Below, piece after piece: positions 1 to 12,096 of a stretch of DNA of 64,000 nucleotides. Position 1 is the stretch's first letter. Each line of letters begins with the position of its first letter. The stretch is from contig NW_004086352.1 of the NCBI RefSeq assembly GCF_000220395.1, positions 1 to 64,000 of the forward strand. The letters run 5' to 3'. The stretch comes from Ichthyophthirius multifiliis. Taxonomy: Eukaryota; Ciliophora; Oligohymenophorea; Hymenostomatida. The translations under genes and the position numbers were made by a program. A model generated the notes under the pieces. That model saw only the letters and a list, made by a program, of their open reading frames with translations, searched no databases and was not told the origin of the DNA.

Positions 1-1016
1 TGCTTATATTTATATTTATTTATAATTTTATATTTCTTTTTTATTTTATTTTTATTATAATATAATATTTTTATTTTACATAATAATTAAACTTTTATGA
101 TTAATTTATAATTAATTTTAAATTATTATAATTATTTTTTGAATAAATATAATTTTTTTTTTTTACTTTTTAGAATTAATATATAATTTTTTTAATTATA
201 TATATATTTTGTTTAATAGAATTTTTAAATCTCTTTTTCATCAAATTTTTTTTTTTAATAAAATTAAATTTAATTTAATTATTTTTTATAAACATTAATA
301 ATAATTTTTTTTATTTTTTTATAAGTTATTTTTTTATTAAAAGAATTTTAAAATTACTTTTATTAATAAATAGAAATTACTTATTAAATAAATAATTTAT
401 ATGTATTAATAAAAATTTGATTATAGCTTACTTAATAAAAGAATATTCAATAATATATAAATAGTTTAGTTAAAAAAAGTAATTATTAAAATAATTAAAA
501 TTATATATTTAATACAGTTAATTTAATTGTAATATATAAGTTCATTTTTAATTTATATCATTTGAAAATAATTTTTATTCACACTAATTTTATACTTAAT
601 TGCAAAATTATTAACAAATTTGAATAACATAATAAGAATATGTTATAAATATTTTATAGTTAATTTTTTATTTAAAATATTGTTAAATATCTTAAAAAAA
701 TATAAAATAATTAATACAAATGAAAAACATATAATATTTTAATATAATTTTATTAAATTCTTAATATATTAAATTTGAAAACTTATAATTGATTTAAACA
801 TTTTAAATAATTTATATTTATTTATAAATATTATAAAATTATTATAAATTATGCAGACATTGAATTATTTTTATATTAATAATATTAAAAATATATATTT
901 TTATTTCAAATTAAAATATAAAGTAATTTTAGTTTATATTTTTTATTATTATTTTTATTTTTTAAAAATAAAAAATTACAATTTAAAAAATAAAAAAAAA
1001 GAAGAAAAAATAAATA
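1..1016. other. AT-rich intergenic DNA
   Basis: Almost pure A+T with long T and A runs. No frame shows protein-like codon use. An ATG-initiated stretch at 851-1069 is low complexity and runs into the first centrin exon in a different frame, so it is not called. The last few hundred bases should hold the centrin promoter, but no specific element is recognisable. Confidence 0.6.
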
Positions 1017-1769
1017 ATGAGTTCATTGCAAAAAGTTTTAATATATATATATATTATAAAAAATATTAATAAATAAATTAAAAAAGGGAAAAGACGCAAA
1101 AGGAAAGACATCAAAAAAATTAAAAAATAAAGAATCCTTCCGTCAAGAATTAACAGAAAAATAAAAAAAAGATATTAAAGAAGCATTTGATTTATTTGAT
1201 GTCGATGGATCTGGTAAAAACATATAAATAAAATTATTTTGAATAAAATATCCAAAAAAAATAAAGGTACTATCGATATAAAAGAATTAAATGTTGCTTT
1301 AAGAGCACTTGGATTTGAACCTAAAAAAGAAGAAATAAAAAATTTAGTTCAAAACTTAAATAGTGGAGAATAAAAAGATAAAGACAGTAATACAAATACT
1401 ATTGATTATACAGAATTTTTATAAATAATGACAGCAAAAATGGTTATATATTTAAAAAATTACTAAATAATATAAAAAAAAATAAAGAATGAAAAAGAGT
1501 CATAAGAAGAAATTGAAAGGGCATTTAATTTATTTGATATGGATAAAACAGGTTTAATTTCGTTTGAAAGTTTAAAGAAAATTGCGATAGAATTAGGAGA
1601 AACAATGACTGATGATGAACTTAAATTAATGATATTAGAAGCTAATAAATCAAATAAGTTAAACATTTTATTTTTATATTAAGTAATTTTTAAAATAAAA
1701 TTTAACAGAGAAGGAGTTGTTACTAAGGAATAATTTGAAGAAGTACTCACAAAGGCAACTAATATATGA
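1017..1769 (+). CDS. Centrin (caltractin), EF-hand Ca2+-binding protein, 5 exons
   Basis: Centrin is a small calcium-binding protein of basal bodies and centrioles, and in ciliates also of cortical fibres. Exons are 1017-1034, 1087-1213, 1267-1442, 1488-1657 and 1709-1769. The four introns are 45-53 nt and splice in frame to 183 codons with terminal TGA; several internal TAA codons read Gln. A basic N-terminal tail precedes the centrin signature [20 protein letters not shown]-hand 1 (DVDGSGTIDIKE) is canonical and is followed by the typical [12 protein letters not shown] helix. Loop 2 is degenerate, with a short insertion. EF-hand 3 ([12 protein letters not shown]) is near canonical and loop 4 has lost key acidic residues, so probably two sites bind Ca2+. 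Length fits the family (about 165-185 aa). Calmodulin is less likely because of the N-terminal extension and the centrin-type spacing. Confidence 0.93.
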
Positions 1770-1881
1770 TTATAAAAAATTACTAAAATAAAACTTTATT
1801 TATATGTAATATTTATATGAAAAAAAACAATTTAAACAATAAGAATAAAAAAAAATGATATTATATAAAATATATAATTAA

Positions 1882-1912
<31 letters not shown>

Positions 1913-2245
1913 TTATAATAATGTATAAATATTGTAAAAAATATATTAAATTTTTTATATTATTATAAAATATTTTTTTTTTTTTTAAATATATTATGAA
2001 TATTTTGTTATTTAAAAATAAATATGTTAAAATTTTTATTTTTTAATAATATAAATTTATTAATATCAAACAATTTAAAATATATATTTTTATTTATTAT
2101 ATAAATTTATAAAAATAATATTTCAAAAAAATTCATATAAATAAAATTCAAATAATAATAATATAATAATAATTATATTAAGATAGAGAATAATTGTTAA
2201 TATTATTTAAAATAATACACTTTATATTTTAATTATTATTATTAA

Positions 2246-2282
<37 letters not shown>

Positions 2283-2650
2283 TTAATTATTATTATTTTT
2301 ATATTTATTATAAATACTTTATTTTTTAATTATTAATATTTATATAAATTATAATGAAAATATATATTATTATATTATTTAAATTTTAATTTTTTTTTTT
2401 AATACTTTTATTATAATTTATTTATTTTTTCTATTATCTATTAAATAAGAATTTTAATTTAATTTTTTGTAATAAACAGATGTGTCTCATTACACAAGTT
2501 ATTCTAATAATAATATATTTTTAAAAAAAATTTAATAATATCAAAAATTATTATTTTTTTATAATAAATCTTTAATATATATATTTTAATTTAAATATTT
2601 TTAAAAAATAATTTGAATTAAGAGTTTTTTTTTTAATAAATAAATATTAA
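1770..2650. other. Intergenic, with an ATT microsatellite
   Basis: Non-coding, very AT-rich spacer between the centrin stop and the iron-transporter start. It contains a TA dinucleotide stretch near 1881-1907 and an ATT trinucleotide run at about 2232-2282. No coding signal was found on either strand. Confidence 0.6.
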
Positions 2651-3436
2651 ATGCAAGTAAGAAATTTATAATAAGCACGATAAGCATATGAAAAAAAAGA
2701 CTTAGATTTTTCTAAAAATGCTCATTCTAAGCAATCTATAATTCCATAAGAAGACCATAATGAGTCTGGAATATTTATAAAAAGTGCAGTCTATGGAGGT
2801 TTAGACGGGATGATAACAACATATTCAGTTGTTATGGGAGTAGCAGGTGCAAATTTATAATCTGGAGTAATTTTAGCTCTTGGAATAGCAAATTTAATTG
2901 GAGATGGTTTAAGTATGGCTTTAGGAGACTATTTATCATCAAAAAGTGAATGTGATTTTTATAAAAAAGAACGTATGAGGGAAGAGTGGGAAGTAGATAA
3001 TAACCCAGAAGGCGAAAAGGAAGAAATGATTGAAGTTTATTAAAAAAAAGGAATAACTTATGCCGACTCAAAGGCACTTGTAGATATTCTTTCTAAATAT
3101 AAAAAAGTATGGATTGATACAATGATGGTAGATGAACTAGGAATTCTACCTAATGATGAAAATCCTATCTATAATGCAATTGTTACATTTGTTTCTTTTG
3201 TTATTTTCGGTTCTGTTCCTTTATTACCTTTTATTTTTGGATTTGCTTTTGAAATTTAAGGTTGGGCATTTTTGATATCTACTATTCTTACTTCTAATTT
3301 TTTGTGTATACTTGGAATAGTTAAATCTATGTTTACCTATTAATCTTGGTTTAAAAGTGGATTAGAAACATTATTTGTTGGAATTACAGCTGCCTCTGCT
3401 TCTTATTTTATTGGGTCAGCTTTTGAAACTAAATGA
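2651..3436 (+). CDS. VIT1/CCC1 family vacuolar iron/manganese transporter
   Basis: Members of this family move Fe2+ or Mn2+ from the cytosol into vacuoles or similar acidic stores. One uninterrupted 262-codon frame ends at TGA, with TAA read as Gln. The diagnostic first helix is present (SAVYGGLDGMITTYSVVMGV, about residues 46-65), followed by a second helix carrying the conserved IANLIGDGLSMALGDYLSSKSE. A charged cytosolic metal-binding segment (about residues 100-160, rich in Glu and Lys, with ...KERMREEWE...) comes next. A C-terminal block of three hydrophobic helices begins after ENPIYNAIVTFVSF and ends in a Gly/Ala-rich helix. The length of 261 aa is normal for VIT1. The gene has no introns, unlike most neighbours. 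The exact metal cannot be decided from sequence. Confidence 0.92.
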
Positions 3437-4071
3437 TATTTATTATTTTTATGTTTTCGCATTTTTTTTATACATTATATTGTAATATTTTATGTTTTTA
3501 TTTAATTTTTTTTTTTTTTTTTTAATTTTCGGATGTTGATTATTATCATAAGAAATTAATTATTTATTTTTGTTATTAATTATTATAATACTTAATATGT
3601 AAAAATATAAATATATATATATATATATATATTTTATTTTAATTAATATAGTTGAATATATAAATAATTTTTAATTTTTTTTTTTTTCAATATATTTAAA
3701 AAAAATAAGTTTTATTTATTTATTTTAATATTACTAAACTTATATTAAGCTAAATATAAAAGATAAAATATACTTAATTAATAAAATAAAATTATTATAT
3801 TTAAAAAAATTAATTATATAAAAAAATATAAAATTTATCTAATAATAAAGAATGAATCTTAAATAATGAAATTTAAATTTATATATTTTTATATTATAAT
3901 TTTAAAAAAATAGTTAAAATAACAAAAAAATAAAATTAAATAAAAAAAAGCAATAATAAATAAATAAAAATAGGAAACTTTTTACTGATTATAAACAATA
4001 AACTGAATAAATATTATTAAAGATAAAATATTAAAAAATAATCTTCTTATTTTTAAATATAAGTATTGTTG
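3437..4071. other. Intergenic, AT-rich
   Basis: Spacer with poly-T and a TA dinucleotide run near 3609-3632. No coding signal is visible. Confidence 0.55.
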
Positions 4072-4500
4072 ATGAAATTACAAAATCAATAAGAAATTCA
4101 AATTCTAGAAGAACTTTTAAAAGCCTAAGATGAAACTTATCCCGTAAAAATTAATGAAGAATAATTTTAACACGAAATATGAATAATTAGCGCATTATTT
4201 AAAAGAAAAATAAATTTAATAATATATATAATTGTTTAAAAATAAAAATAATAAGTTTTAGAATAAAAAGAGGAATAAAAAGAATATACATAATAAAAAG
4301 TAAAAGTTTTAGAAATAAAAATAAAAATAAAAAGAAAAAGAAAAAGACATATAATAATAAAAAAATATATAATAAAAAGAATAAGTTCTAGAATAAAATA
4401 AAAGAAATTACAGAATAAAAAGAAATAAATTATAAAATAAAAGAGAAAAGTAATTTAAGACGGTACAAAAACTTTTAATTTTCTAAAATTAAAATTTATT
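4072..4500 (+). pseudogene. Small Gln/Lys-rich ORF, frame-broken, unidentified
   Basis: An ATG at 4072 opens a protein-like 36-codon frame (MKLQNQQEIQILEELLKAQD..., then TYPVKINEEQF) ending at TGA 4180-4182. One base out of phase, the reading continues as YEQLAHYLKEKQIQQY... and then as a Gln/Lys repeat (EQKEEQKEYTQQK) in yet another phase up to about 4450. A single A added near 4176 would join the first two parts. This looks like a coiled-coil protein broken by indels, or by introns I could not place. No family is recognisable. The region is low complexity, so chance openness with only TGA as stop is a real alternative. Confidence 0.3.
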
Positions 4501-4681
4501 TAAACAAAAAAAATATGTTTAATACATAAATCATTTTATTTTTTTATTTTAAATATAATAAAATTTAATATTTTTTATTTTTTTAATATTTTTTTAGAAA
4601 AATAATTAAAATTTATTTTTATTATTAAATAAAAATGTAAATTTTTAATATATAATATAAAATATGTATATTTTTTTATTT

Positions 4682-5887
4682 TCATGAGTTTTCATAGTAT
4701 ATAGATTTCTCAATTCCTTTTGATATTTTCTCTAAATAATTAAATTACTCCTTCTTTGATTCTTTTCCTAATAAATAATAAAATATACATAAAATTTATA
4801 TTATTATTTTAAATAAAAAATACCAGGCCATTAAGCAATTAATGGATAATGACCAGGTCCAGGTGCATTAGTAATTTATTTGGATTTGCTTTTACTAATA
4901 TCTTTAAACCTTTCTGTCTTTCCTAAATAATTTACTGCACTTTTTGTTAATTTTCCACCAGAATCTTAAAGTTTTTAATAAATTTTCCCAAAAGTATCAT
5001 AAGTAGACGGATAATTATATTTATAAGTTCCCATATCAGGGGTATTATATTTTTTCTATTTTTTTTATTCTAATTCTTTATGTTTTTATCTCCATTATTC
5101 TGGTTTTGTATTATTAATTTTTATTTTAGGAAGAATAGGCTATTTTATTTTTTTATTTTTTTCCAATAATAAAATAATTAATTTACTCTTGGATTATAAT
5201 TTCCAGGACCTGGTAAAAGATCTCCTATATATTCACAATCATTTAAATAATTTCCTCTTGGCGAAGGTCTAATTGAATTTATTAAAAAAAAAAATATAAA
5301 AACAATATTAATTATATACTAATAAAAACAATAATAAATTTTACTTTATTTTTTTTTGCATATTTTATATTTATTTTTTTATTTCCTCATCTGTTTTCAT
5401 CAAATTATATTTTCCTATTCCTGGAATTATATTTCGTTTTGAATTATTTATTATTTCATCAATATAAGTATTTTTCTTTGTATCTTTAGGTTTTTTTTTC
5501 CACTTTCTATTTCTGCAGGATTACTCCATTTATAACTTACATCATATTTTTGAGGACCAGGTGTAATTTTATGTAATTTAAATTCATCATCTAAATAGCA
5601 ACCTCTTTTTGTTACTTTTTTCATACTTTTTTCAAATTTACCTTTTACTCTCATCTCCTCAAATATTCTATCTTGGATTGTTTTTATATGATCGAAATAT
5701 CTTTTTGGTACTTAATATCCTGCTATTCCCCAATTATTATCTGATTTCGTTGTAATTTTATACATTTCATTTAAAGGCATGAAATTTACTTTTATTTTTT
5801 TAAAAAATATTAATAAATTTGATTATTACAAGAAATAGATTGTTTTGGTAATATTGTAGGTATTTATACAGCAATTTATGAATCCAT
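4682..5887 (-). CDS. Sperm-tail PG-rich repeat (SHIPPO/STPGR) protein
   Basis: STPGR proteins are axonemal or cortical microtubule-associated proteins, some of them microtubule inner proteins. Read on the minus strand, exons are 5887-5830, 5788-5345, 5268-5187, 5139-4824 and 4767-4682. Introns of 41, 76, 47 and 56 nt are all GT...AG and phase-consistent. The start is ATG at 5887 (MDSQIAVQIP...) and the stop is TGA at 4684-4682. Five PG-x-Y repeats are visible in order: TPGPQKYDV, IPGIGKYNL, LPGPGNYNP, TPDMGTYKY and APGPGHYPL. One frame change lies in the nine-T run at 5491-5499. One added base gives a clean 328-residue protein; a 20-nt intron covering the run would also restore frame. Downstream and convergent with the small + ORF at 4072. 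Confidence 0.85.
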
Positions 5888-6787
5888 TAAATATTATTTT
5901 TATAGAAAAAAAAAAAAATTAATATTTTTAATGCTTTATGTTATAATAAAATATTAAATACGTGTAAATAATTATTAATTTTATATTTTAATTTAATTTT
6001 TTACCAATAAAAGTATTTTTTTTTATATATAACTTTATTATATAAAAATATATATATTTTTATTTATGTAAGAAAAAATAAAAAAAATAGAAATAAATTA
6101 ATTAAAATTACAAATAAAAAAATATTTTTTATATTTTATGAATTAATTAAATAATTAATTTAAAAAATTTAAGCCATTTTTTCCTTTTTTTTTATTCTTT
6201 AATAGAAGATAAAGTAAAAGCTTAAACTTTTTACATGTAAAAACTAAAAATCTTTATTAAAAGATAGTTTCAGATAACATTAATAGTATTTTAATCAGTT
6301 TTATCATTAAGTATTTATTTTAAACTTATAATTTTTCTTTCATATTACAAACAATAACTTCATAATTTTAGAATATAACTTTTTTTTTTATTGTTTTTAA
6401 CAGGATTCCCATTATTTTATATAAAAAAATCAATATCCAGACCATTTAATTAAAAATTAATAATTAAATTGTCTTTTTTATTTAATATATTTTAATATAT
6501 TTATTAAAAAATGTTTATTTTATATTATTTATATAAAAAAATTTAGTCTAAAATATAAATAGAAAAATTAAATAATTTTTCTTCGAAATAAAAAATAAAA
6601 ATAATTTTATAAATTTAATAAATATTATTTTTTACATAAAATTTATGTATATTATAAATTTTTAAATGAAAATTAAAGAAACATTTTTTTTTAACATAAT
6701 ATTTCCTTATTATTTTTATACTATATATAACTCTTAAAATAATTAAGAATTAGTTTTTTATATATAAATTATAAATATATATTTATA
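5888..6787. other. Intergenic, with possible coding remnant (6180-6450, minus)
   Basis: Mostly AT-rich spacer. Between about 6450 and 6270 on the minus strand, short protein-like pieces appear in changing frames (NGLDIDFFIQNNGNPVKNN, NYEVIVCNMKEKLQVQ, LNDKTDQNTINVI then TGA at 6272-6270). They have higher GC than their surroundings. They may be a decayed or indel-broken small gene. No family is recognised and confidence is low. Confidence 0.3.
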
Positions 6788-9700
6788 TCAACTTTAATAT
6801 TAATATAAAAGTTAAAATCCAATTTGAATTCTGTTTAAATATTTTTATTCAATTTTTTTAAATATCCTTGTCATTCCTATATTTTGACTTATTTATTTAT
6901 TTAAAATTATAACAGATCGATATGCTTCTTCATATTAATATTCATCTTTAGTTTAAATAGATTTTTATATATACAATATTTATCTGAAATTATTAATTTA
7001 ATTGAAAGCAATTAATTACTATTGTTTTAGAAATCTACTGAAAATATTATTAATTATTTATACAAAAATTTTAATATATTTTTATTTATTATTATTTTAA
7101 TTTCTTTTAGTTTTCTTAACGTTTTCAACATCTGATTCAATATTTTATTAAATATTCCATTTTTAATAATATTTTTAATTTTATTAAATATTCTAATTTT
7201 ATTTGTATTTTAATTTATTAAATGAACTAATACATTTTTTTATTATTATATTATTTATTATATTAGAAAATAAAAGCGAATTTTCTTTTTAATAATTTTA
7301 ATTTTTAAATTAAACCTATTTCATAATCCTAAATACATTTTATATTTTTTTTTGATATAGTCGAAATAAAAAATAGCATAAAATATTCTTTATAAAAATA
7401 AATTTTTTAATTGATTAATTATATATATTTTACCTTTTGATAAGTTTTTTTTGATTCATTTTATTTAAAATTCGATTATTAAAGAACTTTTATTTTCTGA
7501 TCTTTTCTTTTAAAAATTTATTTCTGTTTAACATGCTCTTAAATTAAAAACCATGTTTATAAAAATACTCTTTCTTTTAATTTTGTAAGTAAATTTAAAA
7601 ACTTACTAATTTTAACAAATCTCTTTGCATCAAGGTTTCTGGTTATTTACGTTTTTGATATTTATAATTTTTCGATTTTATTACTTTGATTATTATTATT
7701 AATTATGCTTTTTTATTTTTAGTAGCATATTACTTTAGGCACATTAGAGCAGTATATATATTAGTAGAAGCCAATTTTTAAATCAAGTCTGCAGCTTTAT
7801 ATTCCCATTCATTTTCAGATTTTTAAAATAATGATTATTACCATATATCTATATATTTTTATTTAACTTTTTTTCTAATTTTGATGATAAAAACTTTATT
7901 TTTAAACAACTTTAGAATTTCTAAAGGATTTTTTGGTTTTATGAATAAGCTAAAATTAAACGAAAAGACTGGTTGTATTATTAATTTAACATTTTTTCTA
8001 GAATTTTTATGAACCTTTTAAATTTTATTTCATATTGTTTTAATTTTTAAAAAGAATTCGAAATCAAAAATCTTTATTTATTTAATAAAACCATTAATAA
8101 AGGTATTCCTTTTCTATTTATTATTCCATTACTATTATTTTAATATTTTATTATTTATTTAAATGGTTCTTCTAAACATTATCTATTTAAAATTTCCGTC
8201 ATATTTTTAAGCTTATAAAAATAGTTTTATTAGCAATACTTATAGTTGTTTAAATGATTAAAAGATTTTTTTAAATTTAATAATTTCTTTTATTCTAATA
8301 TATTTACTAAATTAAATAATTTCAATTATTTCTAACTTTAAATCTAAAATTTGATTCTTTCAAATGAACTCCTTAAGTTTTTAATAAGGATTTAAGAAAA
8401 TCTATATAATAAATTATTCCTCTATTAACTTTTTTTATATTTATGAACCTGCTTCAACTTTTAAAAAACATAAAAAAGAATATCATTTCTTTTTTAAAAT
8501 AATGATTTAAACAGATTATTAGCACCACATGCATTTTTTTAGTATTATTTTTACTCTTAAAGTTAAGAATTTTATTATATTTTTCTCCATTCATTAAAAT
8601 AGTGAGCTTATTTTAATCTTTAATTATTACTAAATGCAATTAAAACTTTATTTAAAATTCCAAATTTTTTAATTTTAAGTTTTAAAATAAGTTCTGAATA
8701 ATATTTATTTATTTTCTTATTTAATATTTGAAAAAGCTTTTATAAAGCTGTTATTTTTAAACTTTATTTTTAATATTTATCATTATATCTACTTTCAATA
8801 TTAAATAGTTTCCATTTCCATAATGAGTTAGAATAAACTTTAGTTTATTGAACTTCGTAATGTAGTTTTAATTTGTTATATGAATAATTTATTTAATTTA
8901 AAAATAGTTATTTCAATATTTTAGGAAGGATATGTAATTAATTAATATTTTCATTTAATAGTTTAGATAATTTTTGAGTTATTACTTTCCATTTATTTAA
9001 ATAAGCTTTTTATTTTATTTAATTATTTTAAATAATTTTTAACATTATTAATTGCTTTAATTTTATATTTTATTATGATTATTCTTTAAGCAATTTTATA
9101 TTATTAACAATTTTTAATTAATTTATTTAATAAATTTAAAAACTTAAAAACTAATTTTTTATTCTTGTCTACGAAACATATCTATATAATAAAAATTATT
9201 AATATATTTATAAAGTTATTACTTTCTTCCATTTAATGTAATATTAATGTTATCTATTTAATTAAGCTTAAATTAATAAATTAATTGCTTATTTTTTTAT
9301 CTATTCACCTTTAAAATAATATTCTTTCAATATATTAGAAAAACACTTTGGCCTTAATTTTAATACTCTTTCAAAATTTCCACAAAATTTAGATCTTTTT
9401 TTCACTTTTTCTATAAATTCTTAACCTTTAGGGAGTGCTTTCCACTTATATAAATTTTGATTAATATTTTTTGAAAATTTAAATTATAAAATATTACTTT
9501 CTATAATAATATAATTATTGAATAAATTCTATTTTTATAAATTTAATTAAAAAGTTTTCCTTTTTTTTTTCTTGTTTCATATTTTAGTTAAATTTGATAA
9601 GAACTGATTTTAAGCTTTGTATTTTATTCAAATTTATATAATTTTTTAAATCTATAATATTTTTTTTTTAATCGAATCCTTTTATAGCATAAAAATTAGT

Positions 9701-12058
9701 ATTTAATTTCCAAATGGAAAAGGATTTAGAAATATTTAGTTTTTAATTCTCTAATAAATTATTTATAATAAAAGCTTTTTATTGTATGATTTTTTCTTTT
9801 TAAAATATTATAAAGAAATCCTTTTCAGCTTTTTATTAAATTATATGGAAAAAATCTATTATTTTTTTAGTTTATTTTTGATATTTTTAGTTCTTTACAA
9901 AATCAATTATTTATTAAAACGCATACTAAGTAAAATAAAATAAGGAAAATATATTAAAAATAATTTAAAGTTATTACTTATTTGTTATTGTTATGTTTTA
10001 TGAGTATCTAAAATAATTAATTTGATTTATTTTATTAGTTATTGATAAAGTCTTTTTTAAAAATTTATAAATAAGTTTTATTTAAACGCTTAAGTAATAA
10101 TAATTCTAATTTTTTTTCAAATTAATTAGCTTTATCTACTAATTTATTATTAAATGGAATTTTTTATATATTTTAAAAAAAATATTTTTTATTTTTATTT
10201 GCTAAATTATTTAATAGTTTAAATAGCTTTTTAAAGCTTTTTTAATACTTTCCATTGTTCTTAAATTAATTTAGAGTGAAAATTATTTTATTAGCCAAAA
10301 ATTTATAAGAAATATAATTTAAATCTGCTAAAAGTCTTTACATTTATAATTTTTATTCCTATACATTCTATTTCAATTTTTAAAAGGCTAACTATTTTTG
10401 TTATTTTAAATTATTCATTAATTAATTAATATAAAATTATTTTTTCTAAAATCTTTATCTTCTTAGAATATGTTTATTTATAATATATCGTTTAAACTTT
10501 TCATAAATGATAAGGTTAATTTATATTTTTATTCTTCTTTTTAAGTTTAAATTTTATCATGCCATAAAAAGAAAATTTATTTCAATTATCGATTAGTCTA
10601 TATAATAAATAATAAAAATAAATATAAAATATATTATTAAAACATTTTTTATAAATTAAAGCATTTAATTTCTTTTCGCTAAAATAGCATTTTCATTGAT
10701 TTATTTTATATTTTTAAAAAATAGGTTTAGTTTAAAAAAGTAAAATTTGTTTATTTTAACTCGCAGAGTATTTACATTCAAAATTTAATTTTTATTTTAA
10801 ATAATGGGTAGATTTTTTAATCTATAAATGAAATCATGCATTTTTTTACTTTTGTTAACTATAATTATTAAAAGAATTTATTTTTTATTCTTTATATTTT
10901 AGAATTAGTTTCGAATTTTTATAAAACTAAATTTAATTATTATTATTAATTATTTTATACAAATTTATTAAAATTCTCTATTATGAAATGCTTTTGATTT
11001 TCATTTATTTTGCTTAAAATTAATTGTTTTTTCAATTAATCAAAGTAATATTAAATATTAAATTTTTGAATTCTAAAAATATTTTTGATCATTTGCTTTT
11101 AAATTTTACATTATCTACTATCAATAATAATTTAAAATTCTTTATTTAAATTCTAATTGATTTAGTTAAAAAATTCAAGTGTTTATTTGCATTTTAAATC
11201 TTATTTTTAATCTTTAACTATACTATCCCAATTTTAAAAAAATGTTTTAAGTTCTTATTTTTTTTGTGTATTATTTACAAGGCATGTTTTTTCTTTTTTA
11301 ATTCGCCTTATATAAGATAGTTTTTAAAAATATTAAAATCTTATTTATTTTTCTATAATAAATTCTAGACAAAGATTTTTAAAACTATATATATATTTTT
11401 TTTATTTAAAAAAATACTATGTATGTATATAATAACCTAATTGCATTTTTTTATATTTTCGATATTTGATATATCTGGTAAATTTTTCCATAATAAAAAT
11501 AATTAATTTTTATTTCTAAATTATGTATCTTAAAGTTTTTAATAAAAAAAAAATTATGATTTATAATTATGTAAATTTAATCTAAACTATGATAATATAT
11601 ATCTCAGTTTATTGTTAAAATTTTAATTAAAAATAAATTAAATTTAATTTAAGTTTAATTATTTTTATTGTGTATTTAATTGTAATTATTATTAAAAGTT
11701 ATTACAATAGCATTTCCATTTTAAAAATGAATGATTTAATTTACTTTAAATACGAAGAGATAATGCTTAAATAATATTACGTTTTAAATTCTATTACTTT
11801 TAATTAAAATAAAACATTGAAAAAAAATATTTTTACATGTTTTAAAGCTAAGATTTATTAACTATTATTTTAAAAATTTTATAAAACTTATATAAGTTTA
11901 CTATTTTTTCTTTTAAGCAATATAAAGATAATTAAGATAAAATTAATTTTTAATTTATTAATCAAATTTATCGTATTTTTTTATTAATTTAAAAATAAAG
12001 ACCATTATTAAAAGACATCATAAGTCTAAATAATATTAATAATAATAATAATAATAAT

Positions 12059-12096
<38 letters not shown>

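Noticed and set aside
851-1069. 72-codon ATG frame on the plus strand
   Set aside because: Low-complexity Tyr/Phe/Lys/Asn string in AT-rich DNA; it uses a standard-code TAA stop and overlaps the true centrin exon 1 in another frame.
2832-3077. 81-codon minus-strand frame
   Set aside because: Antisense shadow of the VIT1 coding sequence, which is conserved and unbroken on the plus strand.
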